Position numbers and translations under genes: made by a program. The notes under the pieces were generated by a model. It was not told where the DNA came from. It searched no databases and saw only the letters and a program-made list of their open reading frames with translations. This document shows, piece by piece, positions 51,796 to 60,468 of a DNA stretch of 64,000 nt (position 1 is the first letter of the stretch; each line of letters opens with the position of its first letter). The stretch comes from Nemorincola sp044225795 (GTDB taxonomy: Bacteria; Bacteroidota; Bacteroidia; Chitinophagales; Chitinophagaceae), in NCBI GenBank assembly GCA_044225795.1, contig JBGAIF010000005.1, positions 1 to 64,000 on the forward strand. The letters are read 5' to 3'.

Positions 51796-52551
51796 ATGTC
51801 ACAAACAACAGTAGTTACAGCAGCAAAAGAACCAAGCTTATGGGCCGGTGGTCGCTCGCCATACAATGTGAGCTATGGAAAAATGATGACCTGGTTCTTC
51901 TTATTGTCAGATGCCCTCACATTCGGAGCTTTCCTTATTGCCTATGGTACCACCCGTTTCTTCAGCGCTGTATGGCCTGACGCGAACGCGGTGTTCAAGT
52001 CGTTCCCTTTTATGGGAGAGCACAATCTGCCACTGCTGTTCGTGAGCTTGATGACCTTTATCCTCATCATGAGCTCGGTGACCATGGTACTGGCGGTACA
52101 CGCGGGCCACTATAATGACAAAAAGAATGTTGCCAAATGGCTTCTCTGGACCATCATAGGTGGTATCTGCTTCCTTGCCTGCCAGGCCTGGGAATGGACA
52201 CACCTGCATGGTGAGTGCGGTGCCCTGTGGGGTGCTTTCACTGACCCTAACACTCCTGTACACGAGTTCAGCCATTTCTTCGGACATAAGGCAGCCGCGT
52301 TTGTTGATGCCAACCCAGCTATGGCTATGCAATCTGCACACAGCTTCTTCAACTACTTCTTCACGATCACCGGTTTCCATGGAGGCCACGTAACTTCAGG
52401 TGTTGTTTTCAACATACTGATACTTGTGAACACTGTGAACGGTGTTTATGAGCGCAGGGGCCACTATGAAATGGTAGAAAAGATAGGCCTTTACTGGCAC
52501 TTCGTAGATCTGGTGTGGGTATTCGTATTCACCTGCTTCTACCTCCTCTAA
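51796..52551 (+). CDS. coxC: Cytochrome c oxidase subunit III
   Basis: The 251-residue protein shows helices with KMMTWFFLLSDALTFGAFLIAYG, WLLWTIIGGICFLACQAWEW, the HSFFNYFFTITGFHGGHVTSG core and LYWHFVDLVWVFVFTCFYLL at the C-terminus, all typical of subunit III. An inserted hydrophilic loop (about 125-175; HLHGECGALWGAFTDPN) holds several histidines. It acts in the inner membrane as part of a cytochrome c oxidase. The gene is 57 bp after the short cox3 and 52 bp before the subunit IV gene. Confidence 0.92.
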   Translation: MSQTTVVTAAKEPSLWAGGRSPYNVSYGKMMTWFFLLSDALTFGAFLIAYGTTRFFSAVWPDANAVFKSFPFMGEHNLPLLFVSLMTFILIMSSVTMVLAVHAGHYNDKKNVAKWLLWTIIGGICFLACQAWEWTHLHGECGALWGAFTDPNTPVHEFSHFFGHKAAAFVDANPAMAMQSAHSFFNYFFTITGFHGGHVTSGVVFNILILVNTVNGVYERRGHYEMVEKIGLYWHFVDLVWVFVFTCFYLL

Positions 52552-52603
52552 CCGAACAGTGAAAAAATAGAAATCTAAACGCGTCTCAACCAAAATATTC
52601 AAA

Positions 52604-53053
52604 ATGTCAGGTCATCATAACAGCAATAGCATACAGCACTTATACGAAGGAGATCAGTCAAAACTGTACTCCGGTGTCATGTCTCATCACGACGATATCA
52701 ACTCAACAGAGAGCAAGGCACAGGTCAAGAAGATATGGAAAGTATTCTGGATACTGCTTGTTATCACTGTGGTAGAAGTAGTGATGGGTATGTTCTTCAG
52801 CCACAGCATGCCTAAGGGCCTTGTCAACTTCTTCTTCCTGGCGCTTACTGTACTGAAAGCGGGGTATATCGTTTCTATCTTCATGCACCTCGGAGATGAG
52901 TTCAAGGGCTTTATTGCCACTGTTCTTATCCCGTTGGTACTGTTCGTATGGTTCATTATCGCTTTCCTTGCTGACGGCGGCTTCTGGCTGAAAATGAACA
53001 CCAGCTCACCTGCACGCCAGGCTGTGGAACAAGTAGCTACTCATGAGCACTAA
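52604..53053 (+). CDS. Cytochrome c oxidase subunit IV (caa3-type)
   Basis: The 149-residue protein has a hydrophilic N-terminus rich in His (about 1-40) and three membrane helices: VFWILLVITVVEVVMGMFF, LVNFFFLALTVLKAGYIVS and TVLIPLVLFVWFIIAFLA. The IVSIFMHLGDE segment after helix 2 is typical of the prokaryotic COX4 family. It is a small accessory subunit that aids assembly. Its last 11 bp overlap the start of the SCO gene, so the two are coupled. Confidence 0.87.
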   Translation: MSGHHNSNSIQHLYEGDQSKLYSGVMSHHDDINSTESKAQVKKIWKVFWILLVITVVEVVMGMFFSHSMPKGLVNFFFLALTVLKAGYIVSIFMHLGDEFKGFIATVLIPLVLFVWFIIAFLADGGFWLKMNTSSPARQAVEQVATHEH

Positions 53054-53747
53054 GAGATCGAACAAAAAGTTCTTTTTAGGGATAGCGGTAGCGGTTTTGC
53101 TGCCGCTTTCTTTTTACCTGGTCACGGATGCCTTGTCTAAAGGCAAGGTGAAAATGCCGGGATACTATGGCATTGAACGAATAGACTCCCTGCAGGGTAA
53201 ACGGGATACCATATACCATCATACCCCTGACCTTGTGCTCACCAACCAGTTCGGGCAACAGGTGTCGCTGAACAATACCTATAAGGGACGTATCCTTGTG
53301 CTTGATTTTCTCTTTACGAATTGCTCGAGCTCCTGCCCCAAGCTGACGGAACACATGAGGCTCCTGCAAAAAAGCTTCAGGAAAGACCCGAAGAAAGAGG
53401 CTTCGCTGGACACGATAGTGCAGTTCATCTCCATTACCCTGAACCCCGAGCGGGATTCGTTTCCCGCGCTCAGGGCGTATGCTGACCGGTATAATGTGAA
53501 CCATGATAACTGGAGCTTTCTTACCGGGGATAAACAAGCGATATACAACTTTGCCCGTAATGAGCTGGGGCTGGCCACCGGCCCGGGTGACGGCGGCGCT
53601 GAAGATTTTATTCATAGTGATAAGTTCATATTAATTGACAGGGACCGCTACGTGCGTGGCTACTATATAGGCACGACAGATACTGATGCCCGCAGATGCG
53701 CTGATGACATAGTGCTCATCAATATGCAGAAGAAACATAAAAAATAA
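53043..53747 (+). CDS. SCO1/SenC-family copper chaperone for cytochrome oxidase
   Basis: The 234-residue protein has an N-terminal membrane anchor (about 10-28) and a thioredoxin-like domain with the copper-binding CSSSC (Cys94 and Cys98) and His191 in DFIHSDKF. These three ligands bind copper destined for the CuA centre of subunit II. It overlaps the subunit IV gene by 11 bp. The presence of SCO implies a CuA-containing subunit II encoded elsewhere, since coxB and coxA are not in the window. Confidence 0.93.
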   Translation: MSTKRSNKKFFLGIAVAVLLPLSFYLVTDALSKGKVKMPGYYGIERIDSLQGKRDTIYHHTPDLVLTNQFGQQVSLNNTYKGRILVLDFLFTNCSSSCPKLTEHMRLLQKSFRKDPKKEASLDTIVQFISITLNPERDSFPALRAYADRYNVNHDNWSFLTGDKQAIYNFARNELGLATGPGDGGAEDFIHSDKFILIDRDRYVRGYYIGTTDTDARRCADDIVLINMQKKHKK

Positions 53748-53820
53748 TGTGGCAATTCGGTAATGTGGCAATGTGCTTGCCGGGTGAGAAGTGATTTTGT
53801 AATTCCCCAATGTGACAATT
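53745..53820 (+). repeat. Short direct repeats (AATGTGGCAAT type) after the SCO gene
   Basis: TAATGTGGCAAT occurs exactly at 53745-53756, beginning with the SCO stop codon, and at 53761-53772. A one-mismatch third copy, AATGTGACAATT, lies at 53809-53820. This kind of AT-rich word repeat is frequent in Bacteroidetes intergenic DNA. I see no gene in it. Confidence 0.7.
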
Positions 53821-53877
53821 GTTTGTCAGGGGGATGTAAGATCGGGCGTTGAGTGGTTTTGTACGGTTTATAAATCA

Positions 53878-53885
53878 TAGTTTTG
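53878..53885 (+). promoter_or_regulatory. Putative -7 box for the DUF420 gene
   Basis: TAGTTTTG matches TAnnTTTG, with TTTG at 53858-53861 only 16 nt upstream. It supports a start at ATG 53900 rather than the TTG at 53849. Confidence 0.45.
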
Positions 53886-53899
53886 CGTTTTTAATTTTT

Positions 53900-54460
53900 A
53901 TGTTGACTCCGGCGCTTAAGAAGAATGACAAACAGGCAGCGATCATTATCTGGATCGTATCAATTGTGATATTTGGTGCTGTGGCTTTTCTTAATAATAT
54001 CAAATTTCTCACGGGCCTTGATCTTGGTTTTAATGTTCATGTACTGGCGCTTATCAATGCCATTATCAATGGCACAGTATCTGTGCTGCTGGTATGGGCA
54101 TTTATAGCTGTTAAGAACAGAAAACTGCTGTTGCATAAGCGAATCATGCTGACAGCTATGTCCCTATCTATCCTCTTCCTGCTTTCGTATATAGGGCACC
54201 ACCTGCTAGCCAATGAGACCAAGTATGGTGGCGCACATAATGCGATGTACTTCATTTACCTGTTCATCCTCATCACTCATATTTTCCTGGCGACGGTGAT
54301 ACTGCCGTTCATCTTGTTCACTGCTTACCGCTCGCTGACGGGTGAATATGAAAAGCACCGTAAGCTGGCAAAATATACCTGGCCGCTGTGGTTGTACGTA
54401 AGCGTGACAGGTGTACTTGTGTACCTGATGATCAGCCCGTACTACGTGCCGAGCCTTTAG
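53900..54460 (+). CDS. DUF420-family membrane protein, oxidase-associated
   Basis: I start at ATG 53900 (MLTPALKKND), because the longer frame opens with a TTG upstream of a promoter-like box. The 186-residue protein has five hydrophobic helices with conserved His residues: NVHVLALINAIINGT, HKRIMLTAMSLSILFLLSYIGHH and FILITHIFLA. The pattern is that of DUF420 (CtaM/YozB-like) proteins, which are needed for maturation of some haem A oxidases. Its place after SCO fits that role. It follows SCO after 152 bp and likely has its own promoter. Confidence 0.85.
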   Translation: MLTPALKKNDKQAAIIIWIVSIVIFGAVAFLNNIKFLTGLDLGFNVHVLALINAIINGTVSVLLVWAFIAVKNRKLLLHKRIMLTAMSLSILFLLSYIGHHLLANETKYGGAHNAMYFIYLFILITHIFLATVILPFILFTAYRSLTGEYEKHRKLAKYTWPLWLYVSVTGVLVYLMISPYYVPSL

Positions 54461-54802
54461 GGAGTGAACAGTGAATAACGAATAGTGAACAATTCCGTTC
54501 GTTTCTTCAATCTCAGTTTCCCTGTTTGTGCAAATTCGAAGACTTCCGAATTGCTTCCGGAAAGTTCGGTTTCCCTATTTCCCCGCAGAAGTTCAAATTC
54601 CCTACTCAGTGACTGATAATCAACGAACTATCGAATTGAAATTCCACATTTGCTTCCTGTATGGGTAATTTCTGATCAGTTGCGAGTACTTCCGGTTTGC
54701 TTCGGGAAATTTCCGGTTGTGTGATGGGGGCGGAAATTCAGATCAATGGAACGATAAAGCCGGCTATTATATGCAGCAATAAGTATGCCAAACTTAAATA
54801 AA
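54461..54802. other. Noncoding gap with quasi-repeats, no gene seen
   Basis: The 390 bp between the DUF420 gene and the convergent lipoprotein-sorting-like gene begin with the words AGTGAAC, AGTGAATA and AGTGAACAA (54463-54492), a common Bacteroidetes intergenic pattern. Two degenerate copies of a 31-bp element and the terminator of the downstream minus-strand gene follow. I see no credible reading frame or RNA. Confidence 0.6.
54542..54718 (+). repeat. Two degenerate copies of a 31-bp element
   Basis: 54542-54572 and 54688-54718 share the pattern ACTTCCGxxTTGCTTCxGGAAA followed by TTCxGGTT. The first copy contains the palindrome CTTCCGGAAA-like stem, which is damaged in the second. Start to start 146 bp. 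Confidence 0.6.
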
Positions 54803-54830
54803 AAAAGCTGCCTGTTATCAGACAACTTTT
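54803..54830 (-). terminator. Terminator of the LolA-like gene
   Basis: On the minus strand AAAAGTTGTCTG pairs with CAGGCAGCTTTT (two G-T pairs) around a 4-nt loop and is followed by a T-run. It lies 20 bp after the stop of the gene ending at 54851. Confidence 0.75.
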
Positions 54831-54850
54831 AAGTTCTTTAGCACAATACT

Positions 54851-55558
54851 CTATTGTGGTTTAAATATTTTTTCATCCACCGGTTTGTTGATCTCAGCAG
54901 ATTTGAAAACTATATCGCCCTGAGGAGTACCAAATGTCATTGGGATAGTAACGCCTTCTTGCGTTTTTGTAAAATTGCTATAGTTTGATGTTTCCTTTGA
55001 TTCCTCATCTCCAATTTTACCAGTTCTTTCAGTGCGCACAACGTTGAATTTTTCAACATCAATGAAAAGAGTTCTCTCATTTCCTAACTTATTCGTTATT
55101 CTTACTTTGTGGCAGGTCATTTTATTTGCAGTGTCTTTACCTAAATACTCAGATTTTACAATAAATGACTTATCTGCGAAAAACTGTGCGCTAATATTCA
55201 AATCTTCCTGAGAATCCTTTAACTGATCTGCCTGAAGGGGTGTAGGCTTATTTATTCCTTGTGCCGGCATATACATCCACCCCTCAGTAGGTGTGGCAAT
55301 GGTATAGCCCGAAGTACCCATAATAGTCATGTCCAAGCGTGTACCCTTGTTCTTTAGCGTAGTTGTAGTCATACCTAATTCCATTCCCTGAACAGTCATG
55401 CTTCCAATCATTTTCAAGGTATTTACCTTTCCCCAGTTTGCTTCGCCCCCCGTGGCGTCTATGTGTTTCTGAATAATCTCATCTCCGGTCTGTGCAAATG
55501 CACCGACAGATAACGACAAGGAAATAGCTGTTGCAAGTAAATATCTAGTTGATCTCAT
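54851..55558 (-). CDS. LolA-fold, outer-membrane-lipoprotein-sorting-like secreted protein
   Basis: The 235-residue protein has a signal peptide ending VGAFAQ. The mature part begins TGDEIIQKHIDATGGEANWGKV, then runs through repeated beta strands with GTRLDMTIMGTSGYTIATP and a final DIVFKSAEINKPVDEKIF. This is the pattern of LolA-like half-barrel proteins in Bacteroidetes. It may bind a lipid or lipoprotein in the periplasm, but it lacks features that prove a sorting role. The gene stands alone with its own terminator. The 160 bp upstream are very AT-rich. Confidence 0.75.
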   Translation of the reverse strand: MRSTRYLLATAISLSLSVGAFAQTGDEIIQKHIDATGGEANWGKVNTLKMIGSMTVQGMELGMTTTTLKNKGTRLDMTIMGTSGYTIATPTEGWMYMPAQGINKPTPLQADQLKDSQEDLNISAQFFADKSFIVKSEYLGKDTANKMTCHKVRITNKLGNERTLFIDVEKFNVVRTERTGKIGDEESKETSNYSNFTKTQEGVTIPMTFGTPQGDIVFKSAEINKPVDEKIFKPQ

Positions 55559-55720
55559 TGTTTTAGTTTTTGATAATGATAATAAAAATTATAAAATAAA
55601 GATATAAAATAGAATATAAAACCCAAATGAAATGTGATTTATTAATGCTCAAATAATTTAATTATTATTATTGTGTCATTAATGTCATTTTATATAAAAA
55701 TAATCTGGTGGGTAAATCAA

Positions 55721-58315
55721 ATGAGAAAACTGTACATCATCACTTTATTTATTCTTCTTTTAGCGGCTACTAATACCTCCGCTCAAAAAGAAAGAAAAAT
55801 AAATACAGACCCCGCAATGAGTATTGATACATTGCTTCATCTGATCTCTGTAGCCAAAGAGGACACAAATAAAGTAAGGCTACTATTTATTTTATCTCTG
55901 AAGTATGTCGGAGTTGATGCTAATAAAGGTGTGAAATATGGGGAGCAGTCTGCCGAATTGGGCTTAAAACTAAATTGGGACAAAGGGGTGGAATATGCCT
56001 ACCAAATGATCGGGAATAATTATGCTAGCAGCTTAAGCTTTAAAAAAGCTCTCAGCTATTTTAAAAAATCTCTTTCGATAGCTGAGAAAGCGCACGACAT
56101 GGATGTTGTCACACCAATGACGATGAATATAGGCAGTGCCTACCTTAGAATGGGAGATAATGTCAAGGCGGAAGAATATCTTCTAAAAACAATTAAACTC
56201 AGCAAAGAGTATTGCATAAAATTGAACCTAGCTTCTACTTTCTTCAATCTAGGTGTTATTCAGACCTCAAAATTGGACTATTCAAGAGCTTTGGATTTAT
56301 ATATATATGCCACAAGAATTATCGAAGAGACAGGGAATATGGTCATTGTAGAGAACGACACTTTTCATTTTATACAATTGGATCCAAGAATTGCACAATA
56401 TTATGCATCTCAGGAAAAAAGCATCCTGTCCAGTATTAATACTAATATAGGTACTAGCTATTTGCAACAAGGCAATTATCCAAGGGCAATTGAATATTCA
56501 TTTAAAGCACTAAAAGCAAGTGAATCATTGGGTGATAAAGAACGAACGCTTCAAATTATCGTTAATATCGCAAACTTATACTCTAAAAATAGTGAGTTGG
56601 AAAAAGCGTTTGACTACATGCAAAAGTCACTGAAATTAGCGCAGGAACTCCAAGATAGAAAGACTGAAGCAACAGCCTGGTTAAATATAGGCTACTTTTA
56701 TGCTCAGCAAGGCAATCAACAATCTGCGTTGGAAAACTATCAAAAGTGTTTAAAAATTGCTGAGGATATTTCAAACACTATTCAAATAGGTCACGCCTGC
56801 ACCAACATAGGAGGGGCGTACACTGACATGAAAAATTACCCTAAAGCTTTTGAATACAACTTCAAGGCACTCAAAACAGGCGAAGATATCAATGATAACC
56901 TGGGAATTGCTGAAGCGGCAATCAATATAGCGGTTATTTATCTGAGATTAAGCGAAGACACTACTATTGTGCTAAGTAAAGAAGATGAAGCTCTGTCTGA
57001 AAAATATCTATCGGGTGGACAAAAGATATTACCGAACGAAAAAAAAGCACGATTGCAGTTGGCTATAGACTACTTTCAAAAGGGACTTCAACTAACAACT
57101 AAATTGCAATTAAGAGACCGAGTATCGGAGTGTTACAAATATTTATCCAAGGCGTATCAACTAAATGGAGATAGCTATCGTGCACTCGAGTATTATCAGA
57201 ATTACACTACTATTAAAGATTCCCTTTTCTCTAATGAGAACAATAAAAAAATCATGCAGCAACAGTTCAAGTATGACTATGGCAAAAGAGAGGACTCGAT
57301 AAAGCTGGAAAACGAAAAGAAGAAATTGGCTATGCAAAGGGAGATGGAAGTGGCAGCCGTTCGTTATGAATTTGAGAAAAAACAAGCGAAAGCCAAGAGT
57401 GAAAAAGAAAGGCAGCAACTGAAATATGAACAACAATTGAAGGAACAACAGATAGAATATGAATATAACCAGAAGATAGCAAGGGCGGAGGCGGAGCAAA
57501 AACAGAAAGAAACAGAGAGGAAACAGAGAGAAGCCATAGCGAAAGTGGAACAGGAAAAGAAAGATGCACTGACCAAAGAACAATTACTGAGGGAGCGCAA
57601 CATACGGTATGCCTCAATAACTGGCATATTGGCATTGGCTGTGTTCTCGTTCTTCATCTTTAAAGAACGTAAGAAATCTGATGCGCTATTACTAAACATA
57701 TTACCATCATCTGTGGCAAAGGAGCTGAAAGCAAAGGGTAGTGCGGATGCGAAACTGTTTGATGATGTAACTGTATTGTTTACCGACTTTGTGAGTTTTA
57801 CCAAGGTATCTGAAAAGCTGACTCCACAGGAACTGGTGAATGAGCTGCATAACTGCTTTAGGGAGTTTGATAACATTACTCATAAGTATGGAATAGAAAA
57901 AATTAAGACCGTAGGTGATGCCTACCTAGCTGTATGCGGCTTACCGAAGGCGAACCCACAACATGCTCAAAATGTGGTGAAAGCTGCGATAGAAATCAGG
58001 GACTTTATGGCTAAGCGAAAGGAGCAATTAGGAGACCGAACATTTGGAATAAGACTGGGAGTGCACAGCGGCAATGTGGTAGCGGGTATAGTGGGCATCA
58101 AGAAGTTTGCCTATGACATATGGGGTGATACAGTGAATACGGCGGCACGAATGGAACAAAATAGTATTGGCGGGAGAATCAACATATCGGGTAGTACTTA
58201 CGAACTGGTGAAAAATGATTTTGAGTGTGAGTACAGGGGTGAGATAGAAGCAAAAAACAAGGGGGCTCTGAAAATGTATTTTGTAAACCCCCAGCCCCTA
58301 AAGGGGAGCAGTTAA
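55721..58315 (+). CDS. TPR receptor-type class III adenylate cyclase with long coiled coil
   Basis: I start at ATG 55721 (MRKLYIITLF), giving a normal signal peptide ending NTSAQ; the longer frame starts with GTG at 55673. The 864-residue protein has about ten periplasmic TPRs, a charged coiled coil rich in Lys, Glu and Gln (about 520-620), a membrane helix (about 630-648) and a class III cyclase domain. Catalytic residues are Asp689 in LFTDFVSF, Asp733 in TVGDAYL, Lys727/Lys729, Asp799 in DIWGD, Asn806 and Arg810, which point to ATP. Base composition in the first two thirds is more AT-rich than in its neighbours. It shares its plan with the cyclase at 13964-15877. Confidence 0.88.
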   Translation: MRKLYIITLFILLLAATNTSAQKERKINTDPAMSIDTLLHLISVAKEDTNKVRLLFILSLKYVGVDANKGVKYGEQSAELGLKLNWDKGVEYAYQMIGNNYASSLSFKKALSYFKKSLSIAEKAHDMDVVTPMTMNIGSAYLRMGDNVKAEEYLLKTIKLSKEYCIKLNLASTFFNLGVIQTSKLDYSRALDLYIYATRIIEETGNMVIVENDTFHFIQLDPRIAQYYASQEKSILSSINTNIGTSYLQQGNYPRAIEYSFKALKASESLGDKERTLQIIVNIANLYSKNSELEKAFDYMQKSLKLAQELQDRKTEATAWLNIGYFYAQQGNQQSALENYQKCLKIAEDISNTIQIGHACTNIGGAYTDMKNYPKAFEYNFKALKTGEDINDNLGIAEAAINIAVIYLRLSEDTTIVLSKEDEALSEKYLSGGQKILPNEKKARLQLAIDYFQKGLQLTTKLQLRDRVSECYKYLSKAYQLNGDSYRALEYYQNYTTIKDSLFSNENNKKIMQQQFKYDYGKREDSIKLENEKKKLAMQREMEVAAVRYEFEKKQAKAKSEKERQQLKYEQQLKEQQIEYEYNQKIARAEAEQKQKETERKQREAIAKVEQEKKDALTKEQLLRERNIRYASITGILALAVFSFFIFKERKKSDALLLNILPSSVAKELKAKGSADAKLFDDVTVLFTDFVSFTKVSEKLTPQELVNELHNCFREFDNITHKYGIEKIKTVGDAYLAVCGLPKANPQHAQNVVKAAIEIRDFMAKRKEQLGDRTFGIRLGVHSGNVVAGIVGIKKFAYDIWGDTVNTAARMEQNSIGGRINISGSTYELVKNDFECEYRGEIEAKNKGALKMYFVNPQPLKGSS

Positions 58316-58394
58316 GAGAGCATAGTGTAGTAATACTATGAAGCTATACCATTTTGGGAAATGATCCTTATATTTAGTATTCAATAGTCATGAT

Positions 58395-59327
58395 ATGAAA
58401 GGTTTCGTTTTATTTATCGGGTTATGCGCGTCGCTTTACGCGCCATCGTATGGTCAGACGACCACGACAAATTCTCAGTATACTGAGTTGGCGACCAAGT
58501 ACAATGAACAGATCAGTAAGGCTGAAACATTTTACAATGCGAAGAAATACCAGGAATCGGCAGATGCGTATACTGCTGCTTTTGGCGTACTGGGAGGACA
58601 GGGGTATATGAAAGACCGCTATAATGCGGCGCGCTCATGGTCGCTGGTGAAGAATAAGGATAGTGCATTCTTCTGCCTGGAACGTATAGCAGACAAGGTC
58701 TACTTTGATGATGTTGATAAAACAATGAAGGAGGAAGATTTCACTTATCTACACAATGATGCCCGCTGGGAGCCTCTGCTTGCGACCATCAAACAAAACA
58801 AGGAAAATAAACTTCCGGAGGGCTGGTTCAGAGCAGGCAGCAAGCCGAACAGCTATTCTATGCGGGTAGATAAGGGTGCAGGCAAGGATAAGAATGATGT
58901 GCTGACGATAAAGTCTACCGATAAACTGATCAACGGATTCGGGACGATCATGCAGAATTTCCTGCTGGAAAAATACCTTGGTAAAAGGGTGCGCATGACG
59001 GGTTATATGAAGACAAAGGATGTGGATGAATGGGCGGGGTTCTGGCTGCGCATAGACGGCAAGAATAAATATAAGTCCCTGGCATTTGACAACATGAAAG
59101 ACGGAAAAACAGACCGATCTGTAACCGGAACAACAGGCTGGAAGAAGTATGAAATAGTGCTGGACATCTCAGAAAAAGCAAACAATATAGCGTTTGGCGC
59201 ATTGTTGTCGGGAACCGGCCAAATATGGTTTGATAAAATAGACTTTGAGGTAGTGACCCATAAAACTGAAACTACAGGTATGGACAAGGAAGACAACGAA
59301 CCGAGGAATCTGCAGTTGAGCAACTAA
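58395..59327 (+). CDS. Secreted TPR-like protein with a beta-sandwich domain found also in AraC-type proteins
   Basis: The 310-residue product has a signal peptide ending PSYGQ, a helical TPR-like region (about 30-130) with AETFYNAKKYQESADAYTAA, and a C-terminal beta-sandwich (about 140-295) with YLGKRVRMTGYMKTKDVDEW, LRIDGKN, GTTGWKKYEIVLDIS and ALLSGTGQIWFDKIDFE. The latter resembles a domain attached to some AraC-family regulators and carbohydrate-binding-like folds. The protein lacks any catalytic motif I recognise. It is exported and may bind a sugar or peptide. No operon partner is evident. Confidence 0.65.
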   Translation: MKGFVLFIGLCASLYAPSYGQTTTTNSQYTELATKYNEQISKAETFYNAKKYQESADAYTAAFGVLGGQGYMKDRYNAARSWSLVKNKDSAFFCLERIADKVYFDDVDKTMKEEDFTYLHNDARWEPLLATIKQNKENKLPEGWFRAGSKPNSYSMRVDKGAGKDKNDVLTIKSTDKLINGFGTIMQNFLLEKYLGKRVRMTGYMKTKDVDEWAGFWLRIDGKNKYKSLAFDNMKDGKTDRSVTGTTGWKKYEIVLDISEKANNIAFGALLSGTGQIWFDKIDFEVVTHKTETTGMDKEDNEPRNLQLSN

Positions 59328-59420
59328 GAGGCCCCCGACCCGAAAGATGAGTAAAATCATCGGTAGAAGGGGTTCGACGACGTTTTTGGCTATGTGCGGG
59401 ACAGATAGTAATTTTACATT

Positions 59421-59636
59421 ATGAAACGAGTGGTAGCAGGCGGTTTATTGCTGATGGTGCTGGCGGGTAATGCTTACGGGCAGGGGTGCTCGGTATGTAC
59501 CAAGACGGCACAGAGCCTTGATGCAAAAAGTGCGCGCGGCCTGAACGGGGGTATTGTTTACCTGGCGTTTCTGCCGCTGGCTATTATGGGTACAGTAGGG
59601 GCCATATGGTGGCGCAACGGCAAGGTAAAAAGATAA
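59421..59636 (+). CDS. Small CxxC membrane protein
   Basis: The 71-residue protein has an N-terminal hydrophobic segment (signal peptide ending NAYGQ or an anchor), then GCSVC (Cys23 and Cys26), the ARGLNGGIVYLA segment and a C-terminal membrane helix (about 47-63) with a basic tail. A CxxC close to the outer face suggests a redox or metal site. I recall similar small proteins near cytochrome oxidase genes in Bacteroidetes, but here it lies 5 kb from them. Function unknown. It is short, but its composition and layout argue that it is real. Confidence 0.7.
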   Translation: MKRVVAGGLLLMVLAGNAYGQGCSVCTKTAQSLDAKSARGLNGGIVYLAFLPLAIMGTVGAIWWRNGKVKR

Positions 59637-59697
59637 TGTTCGCACAGGGCTCCTGTCACGGTTCCTTCCTCATTAATTATCTCTCAAATATTCAAAA

Positions 59698-60426
59698 ATG
59701 AAAAGAATCTTACTGATCGCTATTATCGGTCTGGGGTGTATCGTTTCTTCGTGTAAACTGAAGGTGCTCAGGGGCGAAGGGCCAAAGGGTTCTATCACTC
59801 CTGAAACAGCGACATTCACCGGTGTAGATATAGACCTGCCAATGGACGCGACCATCACGGTGCAGGAAGGGACACAAACGACCATAAGATTCAACGGGTA
59901 TGAGAACATACTGAAGCACCTGAAAACCAAGGTAGAAAACAATACACTTGTGATCACGTCGGACCTGGACGATACCTGGCGCATAGACCTGGAAGGCATA
60001 GATGTGATCATCACCACACCTTCTCTCAATAGCCTCAGCCTGTCGGGGGCATCTGATGCCGACCTGCACGGAAACATTGCAGGCAAGGAATTCAAGCTGG
60101 AGATGTCGGGAGCATGTAAGGTAACGATAGACAACATAAATGTGGATGACTTCTCTACGGAGGCATCGGGAGCATCGTCTATAGAGGTGAAAGGAGGTGT
60201 GGTGAAACATGCCAGCTATGAAATAAGCGGAGCAGGTAAGCTAAAGGCTTTCGCGCTACAGACGAATGAAACCAGCGCCTCTATTTCGGGTGCGGGAAAA
60301 GGTGAGGTAAATGTGACGGATAAACTGACCGCCGATATCAGCGGGGCCGGCACTATACACTACAAAGGCCACCCCACTGTGACAAAGGACATATCCGGCG
60401 CGGGATCGGTGAGCGAAGCCAACTGA
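59698..60426 (+). CDS. DUF2807 (GIN domain) lipoprotein
   Basis: The 242-residue protein has a lipoprotein signal (VSSC, Cys19) and a DUF2807 domain: a right-handed beta-helix of short repeats with LSLSGASDADL, EMSGACKVTI, EASGASSIEV, EISGAGKLKA, SISGAGKGEV, DISGAGTIHY and DISGAGSVSE. The S-G-A repeat at each turn is the family hallmark. The domain is sometimes called a putative autotransporter adhesin head, but its function is not settled. It is probably on the cell surface or in the periplasm. It follows the small CxxC gene by 61 bp. Confidence 0.9.
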   Translation: MKRILLIAIIGLGCIVSSCKLKVLRGEGPKGSITPETATFTGVDIDLPMDATITVQEGTQTTIRFNGYENILKHLKTKVENNTLVITSDLDDTWRIDLEGIDVIITTPSLNSLSLSGASDADLHGNIAGKEFKLEMSGACKVTIDNINVDDFSTEASGASSIEVKGGVVKHASYEISGAGKLKAFALQTNETSASISGAGKGEVNVTDKLTADISGAGTIHYKGHPTVTKDISGAGSVSEAN

Positions 60427-60468
60427 CCCCGGCAGGGATTTTGTAGTATCTTTAATTAAAGCCTTTTT

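Noticed and set aside
51121..52551. One subunit III gene broken into two by a frameshift
   Set aside because: Both products have complete helices and their own C-terminal WHFVD motif, so they are two paralogous genes.
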